Positions 33,976-45,783 of a DNA stretch of 58,571 bases are shown piece after piece (position 1 is the stretch's first letter; each line of letters begins with the position of its first letter). The position numbers and the translations under genes were made by a program. The notes below the pieces were generated by a model, which was not told the origin of the DNA, searched no databases, and was given only the letters and a program-made list of their open reading frames with translations. Source of the DNA: Cristatella mucedo (taxonomy: Eukaryota; Bryozoa; Phylactolaemata; Cristatellidae); the NCBI GenBank assembly GCA_009760855.2, contig WPIO01000402.1, forward strand, positions 1-58,571, given 5' to 3'.

Positions 33976-34200
33976 GTGTATGTTTGTGAAGTAAGGTGGC
34001 AGGTCTGATATACCAGGTCTATGGAACTTGGGTGTTACGGGCGGGGGGGGGGGCACAGCTGATTAATGGCAGTAGCAGGCCAAGCGGGCGGACTGAAAAG
34101 CTACCGCACGAGGTTGGCCCATTCGGGCAGCGCTCAAAAGCTTCGTCACCCAAAGGCTTCTCCAGGCACCGCCCGTTGCTGTGTGCGGAAGCTGGCGCCG
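33777..34200 (-). mobile_element. LTR-like repeat, copy 2
   Basis: Shares ordered blocks with 27376-27670. The edge next to the PBS-like site begins TG on the plus strand. A (CG)n(GT)n microsatellite at 33882-33985 expanded inside it, and a G10 run lies at about 34043. The far boundary is approximate. Confidence 0.55.
33882..33985 (+). repeat. (CG)n(TG)n microsatellite
   Basis: About 100 bp of alternating purine-pyrimidine sequence, a potential Z-DNA former. Confidence 0.95.
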
Positions 34201-34317
34201 CAAAAGCATTTAATGCATACGGAGTATGCGTCGAGACAAGATGGGTACAAGAGTACTCTACAAAAGCGTCGTTCCAGATGGGCAAAGTCTTTGCCGCTCG
34301 TGTGCCAGCGCACTGGG

Positions 34318-34430
34318 CTAATTTTAATTTTAAATTTTAAATTTATATAATTTATATTAATTTAATTATTGGATTTTATTTTAATTTTTAACATTTAATT
34401 TTTAACATTTAATTTTATTCTATATTAATT
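34318..34430. repeat. AT-rich 'taattttaaattt' tract
   Basis: Low-complexity TTTAA/AATTT sequence followed by a GC palindrome 'cgcgcccgcgg...ccgcgggcgcg' at 34430-34463. Confidence 0.75.
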
Positions 34431-35022
34431 CGCGCCCGCGGGATTACTCGTTCCGCGGGCGCGAAAAGTGCGAAAAGGCGCTCTCTTTGAGGTCGAGGTG
34501 AGGTGAATGGAGCTTGCTGCTACGTGTAATCAATCGCCCGTTACTGAGTGACGTGCGAACGTCTCATTTTTTGTTTTTCCTAATTTTGGAATGCGCATAT
34601 GATGGTGCTAGAAAAAAGGAGAGCTGTGGTGTTCTGTCTCCCAAGAATTCGGCAGGAACCGAGTGACCACTAAAAGAACCGCTACTTCAGATTGGTGGAC
34701 CTTTCTCAGTGTCGAAATCGCAAAGACGTGCCTCTCAATCAATGTCGATAAATTCTTTCCTCTATTCTTCTAGTACCTACCAGGTTGATTTTAGCTCCCC
34801 AACCACACCCGCCCACTTGGAATTCAGCCATCTTCAACTGAGAGTAGTAAGTCATACAGCGAGACAGATGTTATAGATTCACAATGCTTCCATGTGCTTA
34901 ACTAGGTCTGATGCCGAGGTTCTGACATCTAGGCTCAAAGGAGTGGAAATTTTCTTTATAAACATTTCACAGTAACGAATTAAAAAAAGGGCTGGCACCT
35001 TTTTTCAACATCACCAGTCAGC

Positions 35023-35660
35023 TAATAATAATAATAACAATAAGACTACATTTTCTTAGTGCCCGGAGAGAACTTAATCTCTTTCTAGGCACTTTACATT
35101 TGCTGTAAGGGAAGCATGATCAAATGGTTATTGGTAGCATGCTCAACGAACAACAAGCGTAGCATGGTTAGTGGCAGCATGCACAGTGTCAGTGCGAATA
35201 AGTACACAAAGGACGAATCGCAAGGACCAACTAAATGCTGCGATAGGTAGAAGTGTTTTGCCTTCTTTTGAAATGTCGTTAAGTCAGAGGATGCCATAAA
35301 GCCAGCCGGAAGTGAGATCCACGCTCTGGAAGCATAAAAACTAAAGGCACGGTCTCCAAAGCATTCGAGGCTCGTACCAGGTGTACTTAAACGATTCAAT
35401 TCACAAAAGCGAGTGGTACGATGTTTAACCTCGTGGGTGAGTAGATCTGATAGGCAAGTTGGAGCCAGAGAATGAATGGGCCTAAACGTGAGCGGGAAAA
35501 CCTTCAAGTCGACGCGCTGCTTGACCGGGAACCAGTGCAGGTCGGAAAGAAGTGTTAAGATGTGGCAACTGCAACTCGCACGACATACAACGCTACCTGC
35601 AGAGTTTTGCTCCAGCAGCAAGCGTCCGATTGACTGGGCGGCTGCAGTAGTCGGGCCAGT
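35023..35660 (-). mobile_element. LINE family A C-terminal fragment, minus strand
   Basis: On the minus strand this has LLEQNSAGSVVCRASCSCHI, TLLSDLHWFPVKQRVDLKVF, a 3' UTR and a terminal hairpin with (ATT)n at 35023-35042. A 175-codon frame remains open across the C-terminal region by chance or youth. The RT catalytic part is absent. Confidence 0.85.
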
Positions 35661-35714
35661 AATGGTAAACTTGAAGCTGCAGATACCAACACTGATACAT
35701 AGGGACAGTGTGTC

Positions 35715-36410
35715 TATTCTTGGCCCCTAATCGAGGAGACTAAAAGCCGCACCGCTTCATTGGAGAGAACTTTACCCATCAGTGCGTGCGCGGCACAGAG
35801 TCTGCTACCTGAAAGATGACGAAACCTGTGTCAAGGTGTTGCATACAAGACCTACAACTCACATGAATGTGACATTCATGTGGCTGCTGGAGACTTCAAA
35901 ATTCTCACGACGTTTCCTGACTTTCTTTATAGTGAGGCAGCTGAGACACTTACGAAGGCGAAGGCTGATTGATTTTTCGGTCATCGGAAGTAAGAAAATC
36001 GAGCGGAAGCGAGCTCTCGTGGGCCATCGGATGGTGCCAACGACACCGCTGTGCGTCAAATTGTGCCTCATTTGAAGCACTCATTTGTCTCGGCTCGAGC
36101 GACAAGCGAGCGAGTGGCTTTGAAGTAACAACAGTTGTCTATCCACAGCTGTCGTAGACCAAGGTCAAAGCAGGTGCCTTTGTCGGACATGAAGTAAAGA
36201 ATATCATAGAGAACGCAGAGCTCACAAAGAAGCTTCACGCGACGAAGGAAGCCGTTTGGAAGAGTTTGAATGCAAAGGTTCATGGCTGCTTGCGCAATCG
36301 TCTGAGTGAAAACTTTGAGCAAGTGGTTCAGACAACCACAAAGAACTTATGCGAAAATGCGTTATTGAATGTCTCTCAAAGTTGATCTCTTCGATTTATC
36401 ACCATGAAAA
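35715..36410 (+). pseudogene. decayed copy of an uncharacterised multi-copy animal protein family
   Basis: Reading across several frames gives RRLKAAPLHWRELYPSV, then YLKDDETCVKVL, then AFVGHEVKNIIEN, AVWKSLNA, NRLSENFEQVV and, after a stop, MSLKVDLF. I recognise this order (LKAVLLHNGN..PS, LKE.Y..VK.L, AFVGPQI, AW.SF, FLGN....NY..LV, MSLKVHFLHSHL) from a protein family with many uncharacterised members in insects and cnidarians. Its function is unknown to me. It is riddled with stops and frameshifts. A second copy lies on the minus strand at 53696-54110. Confidence 0.5.
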
Positions 36411-36567
36411 GTGTAATTGAAACATAACAGTTTAGTTGAAGGATTAAATTTAGTACTTTTATCATGATATACTGGTCGTTGAACATTGCTATCAAAGACA
36501 GGATAAAAAACGTGCTAAGCAACTGCATTAAGGGCTTTTAAATAAAATTGATAAAAATAATGATAAT

Positions 36568-37027
36568 AGTAATAATAATAATAATAATACACTTGATAAA
36601 ACACCCTTAGAGAACTCAATCTATTTCTAGGCGCTTTACATCTGCTGCAAAGGAAGCAGGATTGAACGGTGAGTAATATCATGCTTGATAAACAACATGA
36701 ATAACATGGTTAGGGGTGACGTGCACAGGTTCAGCACTAAAATGTGGTTAGTGGCAGCATGCACAGTGTCAACGCGCATAAAAGAAATAAAGGACGAGTC
36801 GCAGGGACCCACTAAATGCTATCCTAAATAGGTGTTTTAAAGTTCTTTTTAAATGTGGTCAAGTCAGTGTATGTCGTGAAGCAAGTCGGGAGTGAGTTCC
36901 AGGCTTTGGGAGCATACGAACTAAATGCACGGTCTCCAAAGGATTTGAGGTATGCACGTGGTATTGGTAAGCACTTAGATTTCGAAAAGCCGGTGGTACG
37001 ATGCTTGGCCTGGAGGAGTAGATCTGA
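36568..37027 (-). mobile_element. LINE family A 3' end, minus strand
   Basis: (ATT)n at 36568-36588, the terminal hairpin, the 3' UTR blocks ('aacatggttaggggtgac', 'gtggttagtggcagcatg') and the last coding part (FGDRAFSSYAPKAWNS region). It ends at 'gagtagatctga'. Confidence 0.9.
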
Positions 37028-37304
37028 ATTTTTACCGCATATATAGATCTAAAAATATTTCTAAAAACTTGTGAGGGGTTTTTTCGTATGTCTTCGGAGT
37101 AAACGTAAATTAATTTCGATTCATGTTTTGTTCTTTCGGACTAAAGAGCAAGAATTTGTCAGTTTTCGCATCGGAGACAGTTTATTTCTCTATCGGGGTC
37201 AATTGTAAGTCTGTAAAGTCTGCAGGTAAGGGCAATTTAAAATAATTTTGAGCCATAAGCCATGGGAAATAACGTTTAATACTTAGGGAAAAAATTGTAT
37301 TACA

Positions 37305-37480
37305 TCGTATAATAAGTGATTTGTATAGAGCCACAAGTATGGCAAATGTCTATTCAGATGCTGTGTAGCTCACTGCAATAGAAGCAATAGCCAATGGAAT
37401 GCGAGGAACCGTAGAAAAGCACAGAAGTTGTGTGCTGAGACCAGCGTGAAAACCACACCCGAGCTCACGACCACCGGCTA
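37305..37480 (-). mobile_element. possible decayed SINE-1
   Basis: 'gatttgtatagagccacaag', 'ctattcagatgctgtgtagc' and 'cacccgagctcacgaccac' appear in the order seen in the minus-strand SINE-1 at 18848, with extra sequence between them. Confidence 0.4.
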
Positions 37481-37657
37481 GTTTTACCCGTGGTAATTAT
37501 CACGTCCTAATTTGTTATGCGCAGGTACGCAACCAAAGCAAGCAAATAAAACGAAAAATGTACAGGATCGCAGGGCAAGCTTAGCGAAACAAATAAATCT
37601 TTAGCTAAGACCAAAATTACGCAAAGTCTATGCGATCATAGATCTATGGTCTTAGTG

Positions 37658-38150
37658 ATTGCCGGACTTTTGGTCCCTAAGATCAGAAGGCTCGGTCGCA
37701 AAGAAATTCAACAAAATGTTGGGAAAAGAGAAAAATCCGCAAGCCGAGGAACTCGTGATTTGTGAGCACAACGGAAGAGCAAGGCGGTCGGATAGGTAAG
37801 TTACTGCAAGACAGTACGGCCACCAGCGTGCCAAAGAGAGGATCTTGAAGTCGTGTAGTGATTGGGATCCAGTGAGGCTCGGACAGAAGTGGCTTGATGT
37901 GGCTGCTAAATCGCCGACGACAGACCAGACGAGCTACATACAGATGAGAAAAGGAGCTGGTTTCGTGTCTTGACTAAAACTAGCTGTAATAATATTGATG
38001 CGATGCCACAAGCGCATTTCCGGCTCTTGTGCTCTTGTGTAAGCCGGCTCCGATTTTGGTAATAGTCTTCAGCTTAAAGTAGACAGACTTAAAAGGGGAG
38101 GCGATGTGGTCATCAAATAATAAGCCACTGTAGAAAATTCCGCAGAGTAT
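37658..38150 (-). mobile_element. L2-like LINE C-terminal fragment, diverged
   Basis: The minus strand gives DDHIASPFKSVYFKLKTITKI, then RLVCRRRFSSHIKPLLSEPHW and CDRAF. This matches the layout of families A and B but is closer to neither. It may be a third, older family. Confidence 0.65.
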
Positions 38151-38456
38151 ACGCTCGGATGTCACGTCGTGATATTAGAAGAGTCAAGCATACGGGAAGG
38201 AAGGCTCGATTTTGACGTTATTACTGGGAGAGCCTATATCTACAATGTTCGTGCCGTCGTCATTAATGTTTATAAAGTTGATGTCCATGCAAGAGAGAAT
38301 CACGTCAATGCAGGCCACAAGGACTGCAGGTTATTTTAGGGGGGAGTAAGCCCTCGGGGGCTCAAAGGATAGTTAGAGCAGGTCAGAGGATAGATAGGGT
38401 GGGGGGTCAAAGGATAGCTTAGTGTCGTCGATTGTTATTATTAGAGAGAGATCGGA

Positions 38457-40023
38457 CGTCATGGCTAGCTGTAGAAGCAGTCTTCTGAATGAAGCTTTCA
38501 AAATTTAGGCTACTGTCGAAAGCGTCACCTAAATTTCGAGCACGTAGTTATGGTCTCGCAACAGCATCACCTATTAGAAGAGCAAAGCCTTCTAATCCAG
38601 CCACACGCTTAGGGTGTGCTATGAGCAGCAGCTCGATTGTATCATCATTTAGTTTCAAGAAATTTTTTGACATCCAGGATCGAATGTAGGCAAGGCAAGC
38701 ATTCAGTTTATTAGTTGCTTCACAGCAGATTCCGACGGTATGGATGAAAAATACAGCTGATTATCGTCAGCACAACAGTGGTATCCTATTCCATGGGCCT
38801 TAATAACTTTACCCAAAGGTTCAGTATAAAGGATGAACAGCAAGGGACCAAGGACAGATCCTTGAGAGACTCCACAGATGACTTGTCTCGTGTGTAAGAC
38901 CTGATCCACACACGACACGGATTGAACACGATCAGACAAGTACGATCGATTGAACACTATCAGACAACCATGCTAGTGCCTCGTCTGCCAGACCGATCGT
39001 TGTTCTCAATCGTTCAAGTAGAACATCGTGATCAATCGTGTCAAAGGCAGCTGACAGATCTAGCAGAGGTAGGGCAGTGACATTCCCGTCATCACTGCCA
39101 CGTAGAATGTCATTGTTAATATGGAGGAGAGCAGTTTCAGTGGAGTGCTGCCTCTTGAACCCTGATCGAAATAGTTCTGACATTTCATTATTTTCAACAT
39201 GTTCAACCAGCTGCTAAGCAACAATATTTTCAAGAAACTTTGACCAGAAAGGAAGAAGGGAAACTGGGCGATAGTTTGCAAGGAACCCTATCTAATCCAG
39301 GCTTTTTAAATTTCGGTCTAACAATTGCCGTTCTGAAGGACTTGGGTACAACACCTTTTTTCCAGTGAAGCGTTAAAAAAATCTCGGTTATGGCTGAGCT
39401 GAGTTGATCTGCCAGTGAAGACAACAGAGATGATGGTATAGGGTCTTCAGGAGACGATCTTTTTTGCCGGACCTTATTAAGGTAGCCACGTCGCATGCAG
39501 AAACCTCGGAAAGCCTTTTAAGAAAGGTTACAGGTTGTGACCCCACAATTGCTTTACACGGATGAGGCTTTAGGGAGGCACGAATATGCAAATTTTATCA
39601 GTAAAAAAGGCTCAAAACTTATCGGCTTCACCGTTAATATCTGGGGAGTCAGATCTCTCAGCATTAGCCTGTAAATGGTTTACTGTCTTATAAATCTGTT
39701 TAGGGTCCGACTAGCAGGTATTCAGCTATCGAGTTAAAAAAGAAGCCCTGGCTCTTTTAAGCTTCCGGGTGTAAACTCGAAGGAAGTATTTGAAATTGAC
39801 CAGATCTTCATCAGACCCCGATTTCTTGAAACGACATTCAAGCCTGAGCTTAACGTGGCGCATCTTTTGAAGTTTTCTTTAAATTCAAAGAAATCTCCAC
39901 GACTCTGGAAATAGATAGAATGAACGGGAGCATGCTTATCAAGAGCATTCCTGAGTGTCATGTTCACTGCATCAGTGAAGGGATTGAGGATGTCGGTCGA
40001 GTTTGGGTGCAGATCAAGAATCT
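38457..40023 (-). mobile_element. LINE family B, minus strand, RT-containing
   Basis: On the minus strand: linker, [84 protein letters not shown] and FKKFLDIQDR-like sequence. The YADD block reads CADD, and frameshifts separate the pieces. The 3' UTR and tail are absent, so it was truncated at both ends after or during insertion. Its high-coordinate edge abuts the 170-bp tandem array. Confidence 0.9.
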
Positions 40024-40129
40024 ACAGCGATCCACTCTAATTAGGCTAACATCAACCGGAAATTAGCGTTGCCTATCAAAATTTGGACTAATATTGTGGT
40101 ACACGTTTGATTTGATCTATCTCCAAGTT

Positions 40130-42760
40130 TCATGTCGCTGCGCATACGGGAACTTATGCAAATGAGCTTCAAAGCCACATGCCTTATCGCACCGAAATCT
40201 ACCTTAATCCACTTTAGTTTTCTTCAAATCCACCACAAATCAGTAGCGAACTCCAAAAGTTTGGAACATTAAACTAAGCTTCACATAAAATGTAAAAATG
40301 TACCCAGACAATTTCTCGCGATTCGGCCCGCTCATGCGTTTTCATGAAGTCCACCGAAATAACATTGCAGTGGCCCAGGCCAATACCACAATCCACTGCC
40401 ATTCACCGCAATCTACTTCATTCCACTGTGCAACGGAGGAAATCCTGCTCGAGAAGTTCTTTTTTTTGGATTGCGTTTGACAGCACACTCAGCGAAAACT
40501 GCACTTCCAATAATTCACTTGTATTGGCAATGCCGTTTTCGTGCAATGAGCTGCAATCGACTGCAGTAGCTCGGGCCAATACCGCAATTCACTTAAATCC
40601 ACCGAATCCACCGCAAAAAATCGAAATAGATTGTGCCGAGCTCTTGTTTTTATTGCATATTAAAGTGCACCGTTTTTGTGTACACCCATGTAAAATTAAA
40701 AATTACGGATTCTCGCACTGTGTCAATAGCCTGAAATGACCTAGAAAACTACCCAATCCATTCTAGACCACTGCAAATCATCCTCAAATTGCCATCGTGA
40801 AGCTCTAATTGACATTCCATATAAGAATGCGCTCAGCTCAAAGTGCACCCACACAATTTTGCTCCGTTGTGCGCACGCGTTCTCATGCAATGCACTGCAA
40901 TCAACTGCAACGACCCGGTCTAATACCTCTATCCACCTCCATCCGCCGAAATCCGCTGCAATCCACCCCACAGCGATTAGAACGTGTACATTAGAATCTG
41001 TAATTATGATTGCACACTGCTCTACTCTCCGATTATTGTGAAATCACATAAATTCACTATAATTGCCTCGACCATTCTGCAGTAATGCACTGGCATTGAT
41101 TGCAATGGCCCTGACCAGTACGGCAATCCACCGAAATCCGCCGAGAAAGGACCAGAATACGTAGACTCCAAGCTCTAATAGTGATTGCACGTTACTCTAA
41201 TCTTTGGTTATTGTGTAATCACACAATTTTTCTAAAATTGCCTTGACGCTTTGATAGCAAAGCACTACAAATGACTGCAATGGCCCGAGCCAATGGAGTA
41301 ATCTACAGCCATCTGATGCAAAAAGGCCTGAAATCAGTTTCGCAATACTCCAATTTTGAATGCATGTTCCGGAGCACACTGGTTACAGTCAACCTTATCA
41401 TTATAAGCAATTGAGCTCGTACAATATCGGGCTATGCATGGCAATCAACGGCTCGGCTCGAAGCAGCAACCCACTATAATCCAGGCAAGCCGACCACAAA
41501 TTGGCTGCACAAAGTGCCAATTGTCCCCGCGTTCCACATTTCTTTATGCTAAAAGTGAAATCGCACGACTTTCAGGCTATTTTGCACGTTAACTGTCAAC
41601 AATGCATGGCAATCGAAATCAATCGCAGGAACCAATACAGCAGTCCGTGGCAAATCGACGAGAAATCGGCTGCACCAAGCTCCAATTCTCATTCCACGTA
41701 ATATCTCACTTTGCTTGAGTACTTATAACCCACTCTGACAGTTTAATCTTGGGTAATACATGGCAATCGACTGAAATGGCCCGGGCAAATACGGCAATCT
41801 ATTATGCCGAGCTGGTTTGGTCCAGTGGTTAAGGTGCTTGCCCCGACCAACGTCTGGTTGAGGTCGTGGGCTCGAGCACCGAGGCATATGTGAAGCAACT
41901 GAATAGAGATCGAGTTCTCCTGGGGCACTATATAAATGAATTATTATAAATTATAGTAATGATCCATCGCGAGCCACTGGAAAGTGACTGGACCAAGATC
42001 AAATTTATCTTACCTGTCACAGCACACTGTGTTTATTGTGCAATCACATCCTTTCAATCAATCGATAGAATCACGTACAATCGCGAGCCATGAATGGCAA
42101 TCGACAGCAATGGCCAGGGCCAAAACCCCAATTCGAGATAAATTGACGAAAGATTGGCAACACGAAGCCCCAATTGTCATTAAATATAACATTCCGCTGC
42201 GTCCAAAGTGAAATCGTGGACTTTTCAAGATGCTTTGCTCGTTAACTGTCAGCAATGCACGGCTATCCACAGCAATGGTCGAGGCCGATAGCACAATCCG
42301 TGGAAAATTCACAAGATTGGCTGCGAGAAACTGTGACTCTCATTCCACGTAACATTTAACTGTGCGTGCGCACAATTTTCACCCTTCGCGCACGTTTAAT
42401 CAACGGCAATGTAAGGCAATCGATGGCAATGGCCCTGGTAAATATGCCAATCCGTGACGGTCCTTTACAAAGGGACCGACGGCTGCTGAGAGAAGCTCCA
42501 ACTTTTCTTGTGCATTGCACCACACTGCATTAAAAGTGCAACCACATCCTTTTAAACAATGGAGGCACACAATCGAGGACAACGCATGGCAATTTACAGC
42601 AATGACCCGGCCTCTACCACAATCTGTTTTAAATTTGCTGGAAATCGGCTGCTGGAGTTTGTTATTATCATAATGTATAACGCTCACTGTGCAAACACAT
42701 ACTTTCAACCCAGTGTGCGAGCATACGACGACAGCATACGATCTAGGGGCGCGGTCTCCA
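40130..42760 (+). repeat. degenerate tandem array, period about 170 bp
   Basis: A landmark of the type 'gcaatggcccgggccaata' followed by 'caatccac' recurs at about 40370, 40563, 40907, 41101, 41277, 41455, 41612, 41771, 42105, 42273, 42427 and 42598. Spacings are 154-194 bp. The gap at 40563-40907 is a double period, and 41771-42105 contains a SINE of about 153 bp. Each unit also carries 'attgtgcaatcacac' and 'atgcatggcaatcga'. The monomers are strongly diverged. No coding potential. Confidence 0.8.
41806..41958 (+). mobile_element. tRNA-derived SINE-1 inside the tandem array
   Basis: The head is 'gccgagctggtttggtccag' plus 'tggttaaggtgcttgcc' (A-box region). The B-box-like 'ggtcgtgggctcgagcacc' follows. 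The 3' part, 'gcatatgtgaagcaactgaa' through 'gagttctcctggggcac' to 'aatgaattattata', is homologous to the LINE A tail. It is the best preserved of the three copies. Confidence 0.85.
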
Positions 42761-43687
42761 AGGTACTTTAGGTTCGTACGCTGTACGAGGTATACGATTC
42801 TAGGCAGAAAGCTCGACAAGGAAAAGGAAAAGTTCGATACTAAGTATTGAAGTTCCGATCAGACATACTACCCCCACCACCTGGTGGAGGTAGTATGTCT
42901 GATCGGAAGGCTGGAGCCAAATAATGAATGGATGTAAAAGTGAGTGACAGAACCTCGAAGTCGATGCGTTGCTTGACTGGGAGCGAGTGCAGGTCAGCCA
43001 GAAGTTGTGTGATGCGGCACAGGTGACACTCACGACAGATATGCTTAGCTGCAGAGTTTTGCACCAGCTGTAAGTGACTGATTTCGAGGACCGGAAGACC
43101 CGCAAGTAGTGAGTTACAGAAGTCGAGCTGGAATGTCCCAAATGCACGGACCAATTTAGATGTGGTATGACTGTCTATACCAGCCCGAATGTCAGCAATG
43201 TTATGTAGCTGAAAGTAGGCAGACCTGATTGTTGAGCTGATATGGTAATCTAATGAAAGGGCACTTTGGACCATGACACCTAGATTTCGTGCAGATTCAA
43301 CGGGAAATATGCTGGCAGAACCGATTGTGAGTGTTAACCTTTCCTATTTCTGAATCACACTTGGTTTGCCCATAACTAGTAAGTTGGTTTTATCAACATT
43401 AAACTTAAGAAAGTTTGCTGCTATCCATTTGCGAATGTTATTGACACATCCAGCAAGGAAGTTGAGACAATTTGACGCACTGGAGGACTAGAAGGAATCA
43501 AAGCAAAAGTACAACTGAGTGTCAACTGAGCAGAAGTGCAAGCCTATCTATGTTTTGCCTGACTACCACATCGGCAAAAGGGAGACTATAAACTGTGAAA
43601 AGAACTGGACCAAGCACAGAGCCCTTTGGTATCCCATACTTCAGTGATGCCTTGGATGATGTTTGTCTATTAACACCAATACTCAGT
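42745..43687 (-). mobile_element. LINE family A, minus strand, with foldback
   Basis: The minus strand covers degenerate RT (YGIPKGSVLGPVLF-like, then FLKFNVDKTNLLVMG-like), LSLDYHISSTIRSAYFQLHNIA, FQLDFCNSLLAG, HICRECHLCRITQLLADLHS and the end of the C-terminal domain. At 42853-42908 a local inverted duplication interrupts it. The 3' UTR is absent. It abuts the hAT element at about 43690. Confidence 0.85.
42853..42908. repeat. perfect 20-bp inverted repeat (foldback)
   Basis: 'ttccgatcagacatactacc' at 42853-42872 is repeated as its exact complement at 42889-42908. The 16-base loop contains a second small hairpin, 'ccacctggtgg'. The right arm is normal LINE A sequence, so the left arm is an inverted copy of it. 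Confidence 0.9.
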
Positions 43688-43689
43688 CT

Positions 43690-45650
43690 CAACTTTAGTC
43701 AAAAATAAAAAACAGTAACTCGCTGTTTTTGCAACTGTGTAACTGGTTCGATTGGAAATTTCTAAAAAAAAGACACTACAAATGAAACTCGAGCATTCAA
43801 TATGGCTATGAAGTATGTAACAATAAACAAATTTCAAAATTTCTTTTTAAATGCGTTGATAATTTGTAATGATGATTTTAAAAACTGGCCAAAAACTAAA
43901 ATTAAAGTGCACTTACGCAAAAACTCATTAAATTGTTTTGTGGCAGCAAAAAGTACTGATGTTCTTTTCAGCCATGTCTTAAGTCTGGTAATACGCAGCT
44001 AAAGGAAAGAATCAAACTACAGAAGAGCTAGAAGGTCAGTGTGGACGCTGCAGAAAGAAATCCTCAGATGTTTCGCAAACACCACGACAACTATGAAAAA
44101 TCGTCGGAAAATGCGCTAAATATTTATTGTGATAAACCTGCTGCAAATGCAGATCCGAGGAAGAGCCCGTGAAAAATAAGGGAAAAAACGATTTCCTGAG
44201 GTGAAAGAGTCTACCGGAGTTTGTCACCAATCTGGCTAGACGGGAACTGAAATATCGATTAGCGATGTCACTAAAAAAAAAAGTACACACGACTATCAAT
44301 CTCACGCGACGGATTCAAACTTACAGCGAAAGGAAGCGATGTGATGACGCTGCACGATGATTACGAAGAAAAGAGAAACACGACGACTGCCGACATAATT
44401 AGAAAATTGGAGAGAGGAGTGAAGTGACTGTGGAAGAATATACAACCATGAGAATACGTCGATATTCTTCGGAGTCAATATTCATGATAGCGGCAATAAA
44501 AAAAAGCAAGCAAGACGGGTCTTGTTCGCATATTTGGTTCGTGCTCTGCTCCTAATATAGTCGAATCAAGGAAACAGCATCTGAGCGTTTTTGGAATATT
44601 AATGGAGAGGGATTTGGTGGCATCTCCTATGGACCTCGCTGCAGTAAATAGGAAATGCATTAGCCACGTCGATGTAATCGGACAGTTCTGCTTAAACCAT
44701 AGTTTGAACCTTGGAGTATGTGACACATTGTACAAAAAGAGTACTCAGGTGAACGATTGTACAAGAAGAGTACTCAGGGGGACGATTTAAACCGTCATTG
44801 ATATTGATGAAACTTGACATTTTTGAAGCAGGTACGGCCATGAACGTGATCAGCGATGATACATTAAAAGGAGACTTTGATTACAAAGATCTGCTCATGA
44901 AATCACGCAAGCTCGTCAAATTCATAAAAAACTCAACTATTTGAAACCATGTCTTTCAATCCAAAGTCAAATCTCAGTACGAATGCGAGATTGAGCTGCC
45001 TCTCGACGTGAAGACGCGCTGGAACTCCATCCCAAAAATGTTAGAGCCGTTAGTAAAGACAGATGTTGTCATCCACTAGACACTAGCCGAGCTCAAGGCA
45101 CTGGAAATTATGGATACATTGGATTATGAAGCTCTCAAAACTCCTTTGAGCGCTTTGGAACCGGTGAAAATTGCCGTTGAATCAAAGTCAAGAAGACGCA
45201 ATATTGATGAGTGCTGACACTATTTTATAATTTATGTTCAAAAAGCTCATTTATCTTAATAGTGATATTTGTAGCAAGTTCATGGAAAGTCTGAAGTGCC
45301 GCAATGTAAAGCGATTAAACAAGGATGTTATGAACCACTTTCGCAGTTTCAAAGATCCATCTGTCACACCGTCAAAAACTACGCGAAATTTCGCAGAAAA
45401 TTTGGCGTCTTGTCTATTTTGAGTCAACGATGGAGAAGTTGTCTTCGAACAGTCTTTAATTAATGCTGAAAGTGTGAATTTTGCTCTTCAAGATGAATTG
45501 ACTTTGTTGCTTGAAAAAGGTAGATCATCAATTGCAGTCGAAAGGCAAGACAGTTTCAAAATGGCTCAAATCCGAATTCACGCTCTTCAAGAGCTTTCGG
45601 CAGCACACTAAAAATCTCCATGAATTGTATACCGCAATTCTATTCATTAA
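43690..45650 (+). mobile_element. hAT-like DNA transposon, 5' part
   Basis: Coding fragments on the plus strand, in several frames, include CGRCRKKSSDV (zinc-finger-like), then IGQFCLNHSLNLGVCDTLYK at 44680-44740 and LPLDVKTRWNSIPKMLEPL at about 44997-45050. 'HxLNLxVxDxxY' and 'TRWNS..ML' are hallmarks of hAT transposases. Possible terminal inverted repeats, cagtaactcgctgttttt at about 43713 and aaaaacagagaaaacggctg near 47893, match only loosely. Numerous stops make it inactive. Confidence 0.7.
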
Positions 45651-45783
45651 ATCAATACTAGTGATCTAGTCCTAAAGTTCGTATCTCAATCAAAGAAGAC
45701 AACAAGTCCTCTAGACCCTATTCCCACTGTCCTGCTCCTACGTTGCATTGATCTGCTGCTGCCATGCATAACAAACATAATTA

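Noticed and set aside
41806-41880. Possible functional tRNA gene
   Set aside because: A- and B-box-like blocks are present but no cloverleaf with a proper anticodon arm or acceptor pairing, and a LINE-like tail follows. A SINE explains it better.
40130-42760. CRISPR-like array
   Set aside because: Units are about 170 bp, diverged and without short identical repeats or unique spacers of constant size. The genome is eukaryotic.
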